A stretch of DNA of 64,000 nucleotides from positions 1 through 64,000 of the forward strand of contig JAQTMR010000005.1 in the NCBI GenBank assembly GCA_028714255.1, written 5' to 3'. Below the pieces are notes generated by a model. The model saw only the letters and a list, made by a program, of their open reading frames with translations. It was not told the origin of the DNA and ran no database searches. Made by a program: the position numbers and the translations under genes. This stretch comes from Phycisphaerae bacterium. GTDB taxonomy: Bacteria > Planctomycetota > Phycisphaerae > Sedimentisphaerales > Anaerobacaceae. Shown here piece after piece: positions 16,194 to 25,678 of this stretch; the stretch's first letter is position 1, and every line of letters begins with the position of its first letter.

Positions 16194-17165
16194 ATGCTAA
16201 AATGGCCGGCGATTTATAGTGAGCTTGTCGAATCTATTATGGATACTGCTACAAAAGATAATATTAAAACTTTTTTAAATGCTCCTTTGCAAGAGCTTAT
16301 CCGCCAAGCCAATGAAGTAAGAAAACAGCACATCGGCAATAAACTGGAGCTGTGCAGTATCTTAAATGCCAGGTCGGGCCTTTGCTCCGAAGACTGCAAA
16401 TTCTGCGCCCAATCGGCAAGGCATCATTCGGATGTACCGAGCTATCCGCTGAAAGATAAAAGAGAAATTGTCAACGCCGCACAAAAAGCCAAAGACATCG
16501 GCGCAGTAAAGTTCGGAATTGTAACCAGCGGAAACCGCCTGACGGATAAAGAGCTGAATGTGATTGCGCAGGCGGTATCGGAAATAAAAGACAAAATCGG
16601 TGTTGCTGTATGTGCGTCACTGGGAGCTCTGGAAAAATCGCAGTTGACTCTTCTCAAAGAGGCCGGGCTTTCACGCTATCATCATAATATCGAAACATCC
16701 CGCCGATTTTACCCGAGCATTGTGTCAACGCATAGCTTCGACGAAAGAATCAAGACCATAAAATTCGCTAAGCAGGCCGGACTCGAAGTTTGCACCGGCG
16801 GCATAATCGGAATGGGCGAGACCTGGCAGGATAGAATCGATATGGCTTGTACTTTGAAAGATTTGGATGTTGATTCGGTTCCTCTTAATATATTAATCTC
16901 GATTAAGGGGACACCCCTCGAATCTGTCACGCCTTTGTCAGCCGATGACGCTGTCAGGACAATATGTATTTTCAGAATTATATTAAAAGATAAAACTATC
17001 AAAATCGCCGCCGGCAGAGAGGCGATTTTCAAAGATTCGCAGCTTAAGGCGTTTACTGCCGGCGCCAACGGAATGCTTATAGGCGGGTATCTGACCGTCA
17101 AAGGCGCAAATCTCGATGCTGATTACGCCCTCATCGAAGAGATAAAAAGAATATGGACAGAATAG
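16194..17165 (+). CDS. bioB: Biotin synthase
   Basis: Radical SAM enzyme inserting sulfur into dethiobiotin. The cluster motif is CSEDCKFC (Cys64, 68, 71 from this start), preceded by ILNARSGL and followed by CAQSARHHSD; HHNIETS and the GGIIGMGET block are also standard. 323 residues. The frame is open back into tRNA-Pro, but nothing upstream of residue 20 matches the family; ATGs at 16194 and 16239 are both possible, neither with a clear ribosome site. Its end overlaps bioF by 13 bases, a coupled operon bioB-bioF-bioA. bioD is not in the window. Confidence 0.94.
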   Translation: MLKWPAIYSELVESIMDTATKDNIKTFLNAPLQELIRQANEVRKQHIGNKLELCSILNARSGLCSEDCKFCAQSARHHSDVPSYPLKDKREIVNAAQKAKDIGAVKFGIVTSGNRLTDKELNVIAQAVSEIKDKIGVAVCASLGALEKSQLTLLKEAGLSRYHHNIETSRRFYPSIVSTHSFDERIKTIKFAKQAGLEVCTGGIIGMGETWQDRIDMACTLKDLDVDSVPLNILISIKGTPLESVTPLSADDAVRTICIFRIILKDKTIKIAAGREAIFKDSQLKAFTAGANGMLIGGYLTVKGANLDADYALIEEIKRIWTE

Positions 17166-18313
17166 ATGATTTTCTGGCGCAAAGGAAAGCGGATGGCCTC
17201 TTGAGGGTCTTAAGACCTGCCGATTCGCGCAGGGCAGGCAAAATTTATTACGGCGGCACCGAGCTGTTCGATTTTTCATCCAACGATTACCTGGCCCTGT
17301 CGGACCACCCGAGACTCAAAGAAGCTTCTAAAAAGGCGGTTGATTCTTTGGGCGTAAGCGCTTCAGCGTCACGGCTTTTAAGCGGCGACCTCAAAATCCA
17401 CCATCAACTTGAGGACAGGGTAGCTGAATTCAAAGGCAAAGAAAGCGCTTTAGTTTTCAACACAGGCTATCAGGCTAACGTGGGAATCATAAGCGCACTA
17501 TACGACAAAGGCGATGCTGTTTTTTGTGATAGATTAAGTCACGCCAGCATAATAGATGCGGTACGTCAGTCTGGGGCCAGACTTTTTCGCTTCAACCATA
17601 ACGATTTGGACCATCTCGAGTCCATACTGAAAAAAGAAAGCAGTAAATTCAAAAATCGCCTTATAGTTACCGAAACCGTTTTCAGTATGGATGGTGACAA
17701 ACCGCCGTTAAGAGAGCTTGTAGATATAAAAGATAGATACGATTGCCTTCTTATGGTTGACGAAGCGCACGCCACTGGAATTTTCGGCCCAAATGGCGCA
17801 GGCGTCCTCGAAGAGCAGGGCTTGTCCAGCCGCGTAGAGTTGATAATGGGGACGTTCAGCAAGGCCCTGGGCAGTTTCGGGGCGTATCTTGCCTGCTCGG
17901 AAAAAGTGAAACAATATCTCGTAAATTCCTGCAGAAGTTTTATTTATTCTACCGCTCTGCCGCCGGCGGTTATTGCGGCTAATATCGAGGCATTGAATAT
18001 CGTAAGAGATGAACCCGTTCGCAGGCAGACTCTGCTTACCAACGCGGATTTCTTTCGCACCCGCCTACGCGAGGATGGATTCGATGTAACAGGCTCATCT
18101 CAGATAGTCCCTTTGATTGTGGCTGATAGCAACAGGGCGGTTCGTCTTAGCGGTGAGCTTCAGAAAAGCGGGTTTTGGGTACTTCCCATAAGGCCGCCTA
18201 CCGTCCCCAAGGGCCAGGCAAGATTGAGGTTCTCGCTTACTTGCCATCATACTAAAGAGCTTTTGGGAAAACTCGCCGAGCGGATTGTCGAGGGTTTACA
18301 AAGTGAAAAATAA
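17153..18313 (+). CDS. bioF: 8-amino-7-oxononanoate synthase
   Basis: PLP enzyme of the alpha-oxoamine synthase family joining pimeloyl thioester and L-alanine. Seen: FSSNDYLALS, GSxSRLLSGD-type stretch SASRLLSGDLKIH, FNTGYQANVG, VDEAHATGIFGPNG and the PLP-lysine region GTFSKALGSFG. 386 residues, full length. It starts inside the end of bioB and its own end overlaps the start of bioA. Related enzymes (Kbl, HemA, SPT) are excluded mainly by context with bioB and bioA. Confidence 0.94.
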   Translation: MDRIDDFLAQRKADGLLRVLRPADSRRAGKIYYGGTELFDFSSNDYLALSDHPRLKEASKKAVDSLGVSASASRLLSGDLKIHHQLEDRVAEFKGKESALVFNTGYQANVGIISALYDKGDAVFCDRLSHASIIDAVRQSGARLFRFNHNDLDHLESILKKESSKFKNRLIVTETVFSMDGDKPPLRELVDIKDRYDCLLMVDEAHATGIFGPNGAGVLEEQGLSSRVELIMGTFSKALGSFGAYLACSEKVKQYLVNSCRSFIYSTALPPAVIAANIEALNIVRDEPVRRQTLLTNADFFRTRLREDGFDVTGSSQIVPLIVADSNRAVRLSGELQKSGFWVLPIRPPTVPKGQARLRFSLTCHHTKELLGKLAERIVEGLQSEK

Positions 18314-19655
18314 AGAAACCAACTGGATAAAAAAAGATTTGCGGCATATCTGGCACCCCTATACACAGATGAAGGACTGCCAAAAATATCCTCCAATCCT
18401 GATAGAAAAAGCCAAAGGCGTCAAATTATACGATGATAAAGGAAACTTTTATTACGACACGATATCCAGTTGGTGGTGTAATGTTCACGGCCATAACCAT
18501 CCGAAAATAAAAGCGGCGATTAAAAAACAGTTAAATTCTCTCGACCATACATTGCTTGCCGGCTTTACCCATAAGCCCGCAATCCTTTTAGCCGAGAAGC
18601 TTGTTTCTATCACCCCTAAAAACCTAACCAGGGTCTTTTTCTCCGACAATGGCTCAACCGCCGTCGAGACCGCTCTTAAATTGTCTTTTCAATACTGGCG
18701 CAACATCGGCCGCAAAACTAAAACAAAATTCCTGTCCCTCGACCTTGCTTACCACGGCGACACTATCGGTGCGATGAGCCTCGGCGGCGATACCATGTTC
18801 AGCAGGGCGTTCAATGCCTTGTGTTTCGATTCCTTTAAGGTGCCAGCTCCTTATTGTTATCGCTGCCCGCTCGGCAAACAAAGAACTTCCTGCAATATCG
18901 ATTGCATAAAGCCGTTGCAAAACACCTTAAAAAAGCACAGGGACAAAATAGCCGCTGTTATTTTGGAACCTCTCCTGTTAGCGGCAGGGGGGATGATTGT
19001 TTATCCTGTCGAATATCTCAAGCAGGCTGCCATCCTTGCCAAAAAATACAATGTTCACTTAATCCTCGATGAGGTCGCTACCGGCTTTGGCCGAACAGGT
19101 AAAATGTTTGCCTGCCAGCACGCTTCTATCGAGCCGGATTTTATCTGTCTCTCAAAGGCGATAACTTCAGGGACACTGCCCTTTGCGGCGACCTTGACCA
19201 CCGACAAAATCTACAACGCTTTTTACGACGATTACGAAAAATTCAAGACCTTTTATCATGGCCATACCTATACCGCGAACCCTATCGGCTGTGCCGCCGC
19301 ACTGGCAACTCTCGAAATCTTTGAGCTGGGAAAAACCTTGCAGAAAGTAAAAAAACTTGTCCCGATATTTCATAAGGGTATGGAAAAATTCAAGCAGTTA
19401 CCTTTTGTTGGTGACGTAAGATGTATCGGTATGGTAGGGGCTTTGGAATTGGTTAAAGACAAAAAAACGAAGAAGCCGTTTGATATCAAAGAAAGAATCG
19501 GCCAACAAATCTTTCAAAAAGGCCTGGAAGAGCACCTCATCCTGCGCCCTTTAGGCAATGTCATCTATCTCTTTCTGCCCCTTGGCATAACGAAATCCCA
19601 ATTGAATGACATTCTTAAGAGAACGTTCAAGGTTGTCGCGAATCTTAGTTATTAG
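18303..19655 (+). CDS. bioA: Adenosylmethionine-8-amino-7-oxononanoate aminotransferase
   Basis: Class III PLP aminotransferase that converts KAPA to DAPA with SAM as amino donor. The N-terminal LRHIWHPYTQMKD and the SSWWCNVHGHNHP stretch are characteristic of BioA, as is LDEVATGFGRTGKMFACQ; the PLP lysine lies in CLSKAITSG. The start chosen is GTG at 18303, with GAGGG eight bases upstream, overlapping bioF by 11 bases; a TTG at 18285 is an alternative. About 450 residues. It converges with glmS, three bases apart. Confidence 0.93.
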   Translation: MKNKETNWIKKDLRHIWHPYTQMKDCQKYPPILIEKAKGVKLYDDKGNFYYDTISSWWCNVHGHNHPKIKAAIKKQLNSLDHTLLAGFTHKPAILLAEKLVSITPKNLTRVFFSDNGSTAVETALKLSFQYWRNIGRKTKTKFLSLDLAYHGDTIGAMSLGGDTMFSRAFNALCFDSFKVPAPYCYRCPLGKQRTSCNIDCIKPLQNTLKKHRDKIAAVILEPLLLAAGGMIVYPVEYLKQAAILAKKYNVHLILDEVATGFGRTGKMFACQHASIEPDFICLSKAITSGTLPFAATLTTDKIYNAFYDDYEKFKTFYHGHTYTANPIGCAAALATLEIFELGKTLQKVKKLVPIFHKGMEKFKQLPFVGDVRCIGMVGALELVKDKKTKKPFDIKERIGQQIFQKGLEEHLILRPLGNVIYLFLPLGITKSQLNDILKRTFKVVANLSY

Positions 19656-19658
19656 GTG

Positions 19659-21518
19659 TTACTCGACCGTAACGCTTTTCGCGAGGTTCCGGGGTTTGTC
19701 AACGTCATGGCCTCGCAGCACTGCTGCGTGATACGCCAGAAGCTGCAGCGGAATAACGGTCAGCATCGGCTGCAATAGTTCCGGTGCATCGGGGATAGCA
19801 ATTAAATGGTCGGCGAGTTGCTTGATGTTTTCATCGCCTTCGGTTGCGACAACGATAGTTTTTCCGCCGCGTGCCTTGACCTCTTCGATGTTGCCTAATA
19901 TTTTTTCATATTGCGGCCCAGCTGTCGCTATAAAAACCGCAGGCATGCCATCGCTTATCAATGCAATCGGTCCGTGTTTCATCTCCGCAGCGGGCAGGCC
20001 CTCTGCGTGGATATAGCTTATCTCTTTCAGCTTCAAGGCTCCTTCGAGCGCAACCGGATAGTTAAAGCCGCGCCCCAGGAAGAGCCAGTTTTCCCTGTCG
20101 ATATTAGCCGCGGCAATCTTCTTTATACTGTCGGACTGTTCGAGTATCCTGCTTATCTTCCCCGGTATCAGGGAGAGTTCCTTGATGCATGTCCCCGCCT
20201 CGCTGTTGCTGAGGTTCTTTCTTCTGCCCAGTTCAATCGCCATCATCGTCAGCACCGCTACCTGCGCGGTGAACGCCTTTGTGCTGGCGACTCCTATTTC
20301 AGGGCCGGCGTGTAAATATATCCCCGCATCAGTTGCCCTGGCAATTGATGAGCCTACGACGTTAACAATACCCAGTACCGTTGCGCCGCGTTCCTTCGCC
20401 TCTTCTATCGCCGCCAGGGTATCGGCCGTTTCTCCCGATTGGCTTATTGCGATAACTACTGTCCCGTCTTCGATAATCGGATTTCGGTATCTGAACTCAC
20501 TGGCGTATTCGGTCTCTGTCGTAATCCGTGCCAGGTGCTCGAACAGAAATTCGCCGACTAAAGCCGCGTGAAACGCCGTCCCGCACGCGGTCATAATCAG
20601 TCGTTTAATGTGTGTCATTTCACGCAGATAGCTGGCTATACCGCCGAGTTTAATTTTGTTCTCTTTGACATCGATTCGACCGCCCATGCACGTGCTCAGC
20701 GCCGCCGGCTGCTCGAAAATCTCCTTAAGCATATGGTGCTCGAAACCGCCGAGTTCGATTTGCTCCAGCGAGAATTCAATCTCCTGCAGCTCGTTCGTTA
20801 CGCTTACGTTATCGAGCGTTTTCGTTCTAAACCCGTCCGAGGTGATGATTACCATTTCATTGTCACTCGGGTATATCGCTTGTTTTGTATGCTCTACAAT
20901 CGCCGAAGCATCAGAGGCCAGAATATATTCGTTATCGCCAACCCCGAGAATCAGGGGACTACCCTTTTTCGCCCCGATGAGCATATCCGGGAAATCGCTG
21001 CACACAATCGCCAGCCCGTATGTTCCGCTCAATTCCCTTAGTGCGTGCTGGACCGCCCATTCGAATTTGTTCTGACCGTTGCTATTTGTCTTATCTTTGC
21101 TTTTGGCATAGAAATAGCCAATCATGTTTGATATCACTTCGGTATCGGTTTCGCTTGCAAAAGTGGCTCCCTCGCTTTTTAGCCACGTCTTCAGCGTCCC
21201 GTAGTTTTCGATAATGCCGTTATGAACTACCGCGATTTTACCGGTATAATCCAAATGGGGATGTGCGTTGATGGTAGTCGGTGCGCCGTGGGTGGCCCAT
21301 CGTGTATGACCGATGCCGAGTGTCTCACTGCTGTCGGGCTTATCTAATATCTCTTCGAGGGCGCTTATTCTGCCGCTGCATTTTTTAACTTTTATTTTGC
21401 CTCCGCTCAACAGCCCTACGCCGGCCGAATCGTATCCACGATATTCAAGACGCTTCAGTCCCTCTATGAGAGTCGGCTGGGCGCTATTTTTACCTAAATA
21501 AGCTACTATACCGCACAT
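19659..21518 (-). CDS. glmS: Glutamine--fructose-6-phosphate aminotransferase (isomerizing)
   Basis: First step of UDP-GlcNAc synthesis. The N-terminal Ntn glutaminase domain begins with the nucleophile Cys2 (MCGIVAYLG) and contains RLEYRGYDSAG and GHTRWATHG; two SIS domains follow (ACGTAFHAAL, SQSGETADT, then EGALKLKEISYIHAEG) and the end is PRNLAKSVTVE, the family's canonical C-terminus. 619 residues. GAAGGG lies ten bases before the ATG. The leader is about 100 bases; it is too short and shows no similarity to a glmS ribozyme that I can recognise. Confidence 0.96.
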   Translation of the reverse strand: MCGIVAYLGKNSAQPTLIEGLKRLEYRGYDSAGVGLLSGGKIKVKKCSGRISALEEILDKPDSSETLGIGHTRWATHGAPTTINAHPHLDYTGKIAVVHNGIIENYGTLKTWLKSEGATFASETDTEVISNMIGYFYAKSKDKTNSNGQNKFEWAVQHALRELSGTYGLAIVCSDFPDMLIGAKKGSPLILGVGDNEYILASDASAIVEHTKQAIYPSDNEMVIITSDGFRTKTLDNVSVTNELQEIEFSLEQIELGGFEHHMLKEIFEQPAALSTCMGGRIDVKENKIKLGGIASYLREMTHIKRLIMTACGTAFHAALVGEFLFEHLARITTETEYASEFRYRNPIIEDGTVVIAISQSGETADTLAAIEEAKERGATVLGIVNVVGSSIARATDAGIYLHAGPEIGVASTKAFTAQVAVLTMMAIELGRRKNLSNSEAGTCIKELSLIPGKISRILEQSDSIKKIAAANIDRENWLFLGRGFNYPVALEGALKLKEISYIHAEGLPAAEMKHGPIALISDGMPAVFIATAGPQYEKILGNIEEVKARGGKTIVVATEGDENIKQLADHLIAIPDAPELLQPMLTVIPLQLLAYHAAVLRGHDVDKPRNLAKSVTVE

Positions 21519-21627
21519 TTATGTTCCCTTCAGTTGCAGAAAGTTATCTTCTTAAATCGGCAAAAAACACCGCTACCCTGATGCCAATATGAAATATACT
21601 GCGATGAATTTGCTTTTGTTCCCAGCC

Positions 21628-21656
21628 ATTATAGAAAAATCCGCTTCGCCCCTCAA
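21628..21656 (-). promoter_or_regulatory. Promoter of glmS
   Basis: Minus strand: TTGAGG (21656-21651), 17-base spacer, perfect TATAAT (21633-21628), giving an approximately 100-base leader. Confidence 0.6.
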
Positions 21657-21693
21657 ATTAATTCCACTTAATCGACTAATAAATTGTTCTTAT

Positions 21694-21722
21694 TTGACGT
21701 TCCGACAATTATGTAGCATAAT
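21694..21722 (+). promoter_or_regulatory. Promoter of hisH-hisF, predicted leaderless
   Basis: TTGACG, 17-base spacer, CATAAT. The -10 ends six bases before the hisH ATG, so the transcript should begin at or next to that ATG. Confidence 0.6.
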
Positions 21723-21728
21723 ACGCTT

Positions 21729-22346
21729 ATGCTGGTTGTTATTGATTATAACGTGGGAAACGTAAAAAGCGTATGCAACGCGTTTCGTAATATCGGCTGC
21801 GAGTCGAAGTTAAGCTGCCGCCCCGAGGACATTGAAAAGGCCGACGGGCTGGTTTTGCCCGGTGTCGCGGCTTTCGGCTACGCCGTAAGCGCATTGGGCA
21901 CCCTGGCCGAACTGGTAAAAAAGCTCGCTTTGGCCGGCAAACCCCTGCTCGGTATTTGTGTCGGCTACCAGATGCTTTTCGACCAAAGCTCGGAATACGG
22001 CCCGCACAAGGGACTCGGATTAATCTCAGGCAATGTCGTCCCTGTCCCTGATACCCAGGTAATTCCCCATATGGGCTGGAACCTTGTGAAGATGCCGCCT
22101 GATATGAATTTGTTCGCAGGCCTGCCGGAAGAAAAACATTTCTATTTCGCGCACTCTTTCTATGCTGATGTTGCCGATGCCGGCGCAAAAATAGCCTATA
22201 CCGATTATGGTTTCCAATTGCCCGCTTCGGTACAGAAGGGGACTATCTACGGCACGCAGTTTCACCCGGAAAAAAGCGGCAAAGCAGGCCTGAATGTTTT
22301 GAAGAATTTCGCTCAAATTTGTGAACAGAGCCCCGAACGTAAGTGA
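21729..22346 (+). CDS. hisH: Imidazole glycerol phosphate synthase, glutaminase subunit
   Basis: Class I glutamine amidotransferase that feeds ammonia to HisF in histidine and AICAR formation. The start [11 protein letters not shown], the nucleophile loop [10 protein letters not shown], and the catalytic [10 protein letters not shown] (His and Glu) are all present. 205 residues. There is no ribosome site before the ATG and the promoter leaves no room for a leader. hisF starts 14 bases downstream. No other his genes are in the window. Confidence 0.95.
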   Translation: MLVVIDYNVGNVKSVCNAFRNIGCESKLSCRPEDIEKADGLVLPGVAAFGYAVSALGTLAELVKKLALAGKPLLGICVGYQMLFDQSSEYGPHKGLGLISGNVVPVPDTQVIPHMGWNLVKMPPDMNLFAGLPEEKHFYFAHSFYADVADAGAKIAYTDYGFQLPASVQKGTIYGTQFHPEKSGKAGLNVLKNFAQICEQSPERK

Positions 22347-22360
22347 GGGGGTTACTACTT

Positions 22361-23125
22361 ATGCTGACAAAAAGAATTATTCCTTGTTTGGATGTTAAAG
22401 ACAACCGTGTTGTCAAGGGCGTCAATTTCCTGAACCTCCGTGACGCAGGCGACCCCGTTGAGCTGGGCAAAAGATACAGCGACGAAGGCGCAGATGAGCT
22501 GGTCTTTCTCGATATCACCGCCACCATTCGCTCCCGCAAAACAATCGTCGAACTTGTCGAAAAAGTCGCCGAAAATGTCTTCATCCCATTCACCGTGGGT
22601 GGTGGTATCAACTCAGTTGACCAGATTGACGAGCTGCTCCGCAGTGGTGCCGAAAAAGTATCCCTCAATACCGCTGCCGTTCAGAATCCAAACCTTCTAT
22701 CTGAAGCTGCTCAGCGTTTCGGAAACCAGTGTGTAGTTCTCGCCATTGATGCCCGGCGCAGCAAGGAAAGAAAAGGACATTGGCAGGTAACCGTTAAAGC
22801 CGGCTCAGAACCTACCGGCCTTGATGTTGTCGAATGGGCGGTCAAAGCTGAAAAGCTCGGAGCAGGTGAAATACTGCTGACCAGTATGGACGCTGATGGT
22901 ACCAAAGCCGGCTACGATAACGAACTGAATAAAGCCGTCTCCGACGCCGTCAACATTCCTGTAATCGCATCAGGCGGGGCGGGGGAGCTTGAGCACCTTT
23001 ACGACGCCGTTGTAAAAGGCGGTGCGGATGCCGTCCTTATGGCCTCAATCACGCACTTTGAAAACTACACCATAACCCAGATGAAAGAATACCTCGCATC
23101 GCGAGGTATTCCTATGAACCTGTAA
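22361..23125 (+). CDS. hisF: Imidazole glycerol phosphate synthase, cyclase subunit
   Basis: TIM-barrel partner of HisH. Catalytic Asp residues lie in [12 protein letters not shown] (near residue 9-12) and VLAIDARR (near 130); [13 protein letters not shown], the phosphate-binding FTVGGGI, and IASGGAG are present. 254 residues. The ATG of MLTKRIIP is chosen, with GAGGGGG nine bases upstream; a GTG six codons earlier overlaps hisH and is unlikely. It converges with glnA, with no spacer between stop codons. Confidence 0.95.
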   Translation: MLTKRIIPCLDVKDNRVVKGVNFLNLRDAGDPVELGKRYSDEGADELVFLDITATIRSRKTIVELVEKVAENVFIPFTVGGGINSVDQIDELLRSGAEKVSLNTAAVQNPNLLSEAAQRFGNQCVVLAIDARRSKERKGHWQVTVKAGSEPTGLDVVEWAVKAEKLGAGEILLTSMDADGTKAGYDNELNKAVSDAVNIPVIASGGAGELEHLYDAVVKGGADAVLMASITHFENYTITQMKEYLASRGIPMNL

Positions 23126-24454
23126 TCAGAACGTATCCAAATACGTCTCGATTTCCCAGTTGGTGACCTGCTTCTTGAACTCGCCCCACTCTTTTGTCTT
23201 TATGTCGATATATCTTCCAAGAAGGTGTTCCCCAAGGGCCTCTCGGATAGTTTTATCTTTTTTCAGTTCCTCCATCGCCTCCTGCAATGACGTCGGCAGG
23301 GCATCGATGTTTTTGCGAACCCGGCTTTCATCATCGAGACTGTATATATCTTCTTCGACCGGCTCCGGAGGCATCAGGTTATTTTTAATACCCTCCATAC
23401 CAGCTTTCAGCATAACCGCGAACGCCAGATACGGATTACACGCGGGGTCAGGGCAGCGAAGCTCTATCCTTGCTGCTTCCGGCTTTGCCTTGAACCATTT
23501 CGGAATACGCAAAAGCGCGGAGCGGTTCATCGCGGCCCAGGTAACATATACAGGCGCCTCATAGCCGGTAACCAATCTTTTGTATGAATTCACCGTCGGA
23601 CAGAGAATCGCGCACATTGCTCCGATATGTTTTATCTGACCCGCAATAAAACTATACGCAGTCTTCGACAAATTGTATTTATGCTCCTTGTCATAAAAGG
23701 CGTTTGCTTTCTTTTTGGTATCATACAGACTTTGATGTATATGCATACCCGAGCCGGCCCTGCCCATTACCGGCTTCGGCATAAACGTAGCGTGCATATT
23801 GTGCATTTGTGCTATCTTCTTGGCACAGTACTTTAACGTCAGCACCTTGTCCGCTATATCTACACAACTGCCGTAACGGAAATCTATTTCGTATTGTCCA
23901 ATGCCTACCTCGTGATGAGACGCTTCGACATTGATTCCGAAATTTTCAAGTGCCCCGACTATCTTTTTTAGCACCTTGTACCCTTCGTGCGAGGAAAGGT
24001 CGAAATAGCCGCTGTAATCTATAGGCGTTGTCCTTTTTTCGCCGTCTGTTCTGAACAGATAAAATTCCGGCTCAGGCCCGACGTTATATTCGAATCCTTC
24101 CTTTGCCGCCTTGGCGGCCGCCTGTTTAAGAATATACCTCGGGTCGCCTCCGAAGGGCTTGCCGTCCGCACTATAAATATCGCATATCAGCCTGGCGCTC
24201 TTGCCGTCTTCTGAAAGCCACGGCACAATGGCGTATGTTGTCGCATCTGGCTTCAAAAACAAATCGCTCTCCTGAATTCGCGCAAATCCCTCGACAGAAG
24301 AACCGTCGAACCATACCCCGTCCCTTAGGGCCTCCTCTAATCTTTCGACAGGGGTAATGACCTCTTTTATCACGCCTAATAAATCCGTAAATTGCAGCGT
24401 AATAAATTTTATATCGTCTTTTTTGACTTGCTCTAAAATCTTGCCGGCTTCCAT
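23126..24454 (-). CDS. glnA: Type I glutamine synthetase (GSI-alpha-like)
   Basis: Makes glutamine from glutamate, ammonia and ATP; a dodecamer. Motifs: DGSSVEGF, the metal/glutamate-binding GPEPEFYLF, HHEVGIGQYEID, the ATP-binding MPKPVMGRAGSGMHIHQS, and ELRCPDPACNPY. At 442 residues it matches the shorter alpha type, and the adenylylation Tyr motif of the beta type (NLYDLP) is absent: the region reads EDIYSLDDES. Feedback or protein-protein control is therefore more likely than adenylylation. AAAGGAG lies five bases before the ATG. It sits beside glmS and hisH, two glutamine consumers. Confidence 0.95.
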   Translation of the reverse strand: MEAGKILEQVKKDDIKFITLQFTDLLGVIKEVITPVERLEEALRDGVWFDGSSVEGFARIQESDLFLKPDATTYAIVPWLSEDGKSARLICDIYSADGKPFGGDPRYILKQAAAKAAKEGFEYNVGPEPEFYLFRTDGEKRTTPIDYSGYFDLSSHEGYKVLKKIVGALENFGINVEASHHEVGIGQYEIDFRYGSCVDIADKVLTLKYCAKKIAQMHNMHATFMPKPVMGRAGSGMHIHQSLYDTKKKANAFYDKEHKYNLSKTAYSFIAGQIKHIGAMCAILCPTVNSYKRLVTGYEAPVYVTWAAMNRSALLRIPKWFKAKPEAARIELRCPDPACNPYLAFAVMLKAGMEGIKNNLMPPEPVEEDIYSLDDESRVRKNIDALPTSLQEAMEELKKDKTIREALGEHLLGRYIDIKTKEWGEFKKQVTNWEIETYLDTF

Positions 24455-24536
24455 TGAATCTCCTTTGTGCTTTACTTACTTTCTGCCTTTTGGTTGTGTT
24501 ATTTTCGTTTTTACGCCCAAAAGTGCAAGATAAATC

Positions 24537-25127
24537 TTATCCCTTTTTAGCGGAGTCATAATCTGTTTTTAGAATTCCATAGGCTTCCAAATCTTCAAAC
24601 ATATTTTCTTTCTTGATATGTTTTCTCAATCGGCCTTCGTATAACATCCCGATTGCCTGCATGACCCGGCCTGATGCGGAGTTTCGTTTGAAATGATGCG
24701 CATAGATACGCTGAAGTTTCAGTTCCTCGAAACCATATCTCAAAACCGCTTTGGCCGCTTCAGTACAGTAGCCGTTGTTCCAGAAGGGCGTACCTATCCA
24801 ATATCCCAGTTCAGCATTTTCATACTCCTTGTTGATGGTTAAGCCGGTCGCTCCTATCAAATAACCTTGTTTAAGCTCGGTAATGGCGAAATTGACCAAC
24901 TCACCTTGTTCGAACTTTCCACGGTGCGTGCCAATCCACTTTTCCGCTACGCCATCCTCGTAAGGATGCGGTATGCGAAGCGTCATTGATGCGATGGCCT
25001 TGTCGCCAGCCAGATGTTGAACATCGCTGGCGTCCTCGACTGCGAATCCTCTCAGTATAAGACGCTCGGTTTCAATCAGAGGATATTGCCTTGTTTGGTC
25101 CCATCGATATTTATATTTTGTTTCCAT
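24537..25127 (-). CDS. GNAT acetyltransferase, RimJ/RimL-like
   Basis: 196 residues of the Acetyltransf_3 type: TERLILRGFAVEDASDV at the N-terminus, the central ELGYWIGTPFWNNGYCTEAAKAV motif spread over 126-148 that binds acetyl-CoA, and NSASGRVMQAIGM near the end. Relatives acetylate ribosomal protein N-termini or small substrates; substrate cannot be called here. It is 18 bases downstream of a second GNAT gene on the same strand, probably one operon, and 82 bases upstream of glnA. Confidence 0.85.
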   Translation of the reverse strand: METKYKYRWDQTRQYPLIETERLILRGFAVEDASDVQHLAGDKAIASMTLRIPHPYEDGVAEKWIGTHRGKFEQGELVNFAITELKQGYLIGATGLTINKEYENAELGYWIGTPFWNNGYCTEAAKAVLRYGFEELKLQRIYAHHFKRNSASGRVMQAIGMLYEGRLRKHIKKENMFEDLEAYGILKTDYDSAKKG

Positions 25128-25145
25128 TTTTTGCTCCAGGTTATT

Positions 25146-25568
25146 TTAAGGCGCAATAACTTTCGACAGAACTTTTAAGTCTGTTCGTTCAGTCCAGCCG
25201 ATTTTTTCCAAGAACTCTCGGCCTATGACATTATCGGCAAAAACAAACGTATTGCATTTCCGAATACCGAGCATCCGCAGCTTGCTTATTACTTTCTCTA
25301 CCAATAGTTTGCCTGTACCTTTATTGCGGTACTCTTCAGCCACGGCCAGATGGTGCAGGTACCCTCGCCGGCCGTCGTGTCCGCATAATACCGCACCGAC
25401 GACTTTACCTTTTTCAAATGCTGCGAAGCTAAGTCTTGGATTACGCTGGAGATATATACCGATTCTTTCCTGCGTATCGACATCTTTGTCCAGTCCGACT
25501 CCCTCGGCGCTCTGCCAAAGCGAGAATATCTCCTGGTAATGTTCTATTTTCAGTTCTGTAATTTCCAT
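25146..25568 (-). CDS. GNAT acetyltransferase
   Basis: 140 residues. The acetyl-CoA loop reads YRNKGTGKLLVEKV, preceded by HHLAVAEE, with a substrate half beginning ITELKIEHYQEIFSLW. The start is the ATG at 25568 with GGGAGG six bases upstream; a longer frame begins inside the terminator hairpin at 25613-25650 and is not credible. Substrate unknown. The similarity to EF-type small-molecule acetyltransferases suggests a single-domain enzyme. It precedes the RimJ-like gene. Confidence 0.83.
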   Translation of the reverse strand: MEITELKIEHYQEIFSLWQSAEGVGLDKDVDTQERIGIYLQRNPRLSFAAFEKGKVVGAVLCGHDGRRGYLHHLAVAEEYRNKGTGKLLVEKVISKLRMLGIRKCNTFVFADNVIGREFLEKIGWTERTDLKVLSKVIAP

Positions 25569-25612
25569 AATTGCCTCCCTTACCTTTGCTCTTGGCCGAT
25601 TTTGCCAAATAA

Positions 25613-25650
25613 AAAAGCCTTCCAGGATTTCTTTGCCCTGGAAGGCTTTT
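25613..25650 (-). terminator. Terminator after the 50-residue small protein gene
   Basis: Perfect 14-bp stem (25613-25626 with 25637-25650), ten-base loop, followed on the minus strand by TTTTTTATTT. It separates the small gene upstream from the GNAT pair downstream. Confidence 0.85.
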
Positions 25651-25678
25651 ATTAAAATCAAAAGATATTAAATTCCTT

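Noticed and set aside
21519-21630. glmS ribozyme in the glmS leader
   Set aside because: The leader is only about 100 bases and I could not find the ribozyme's conserved core.
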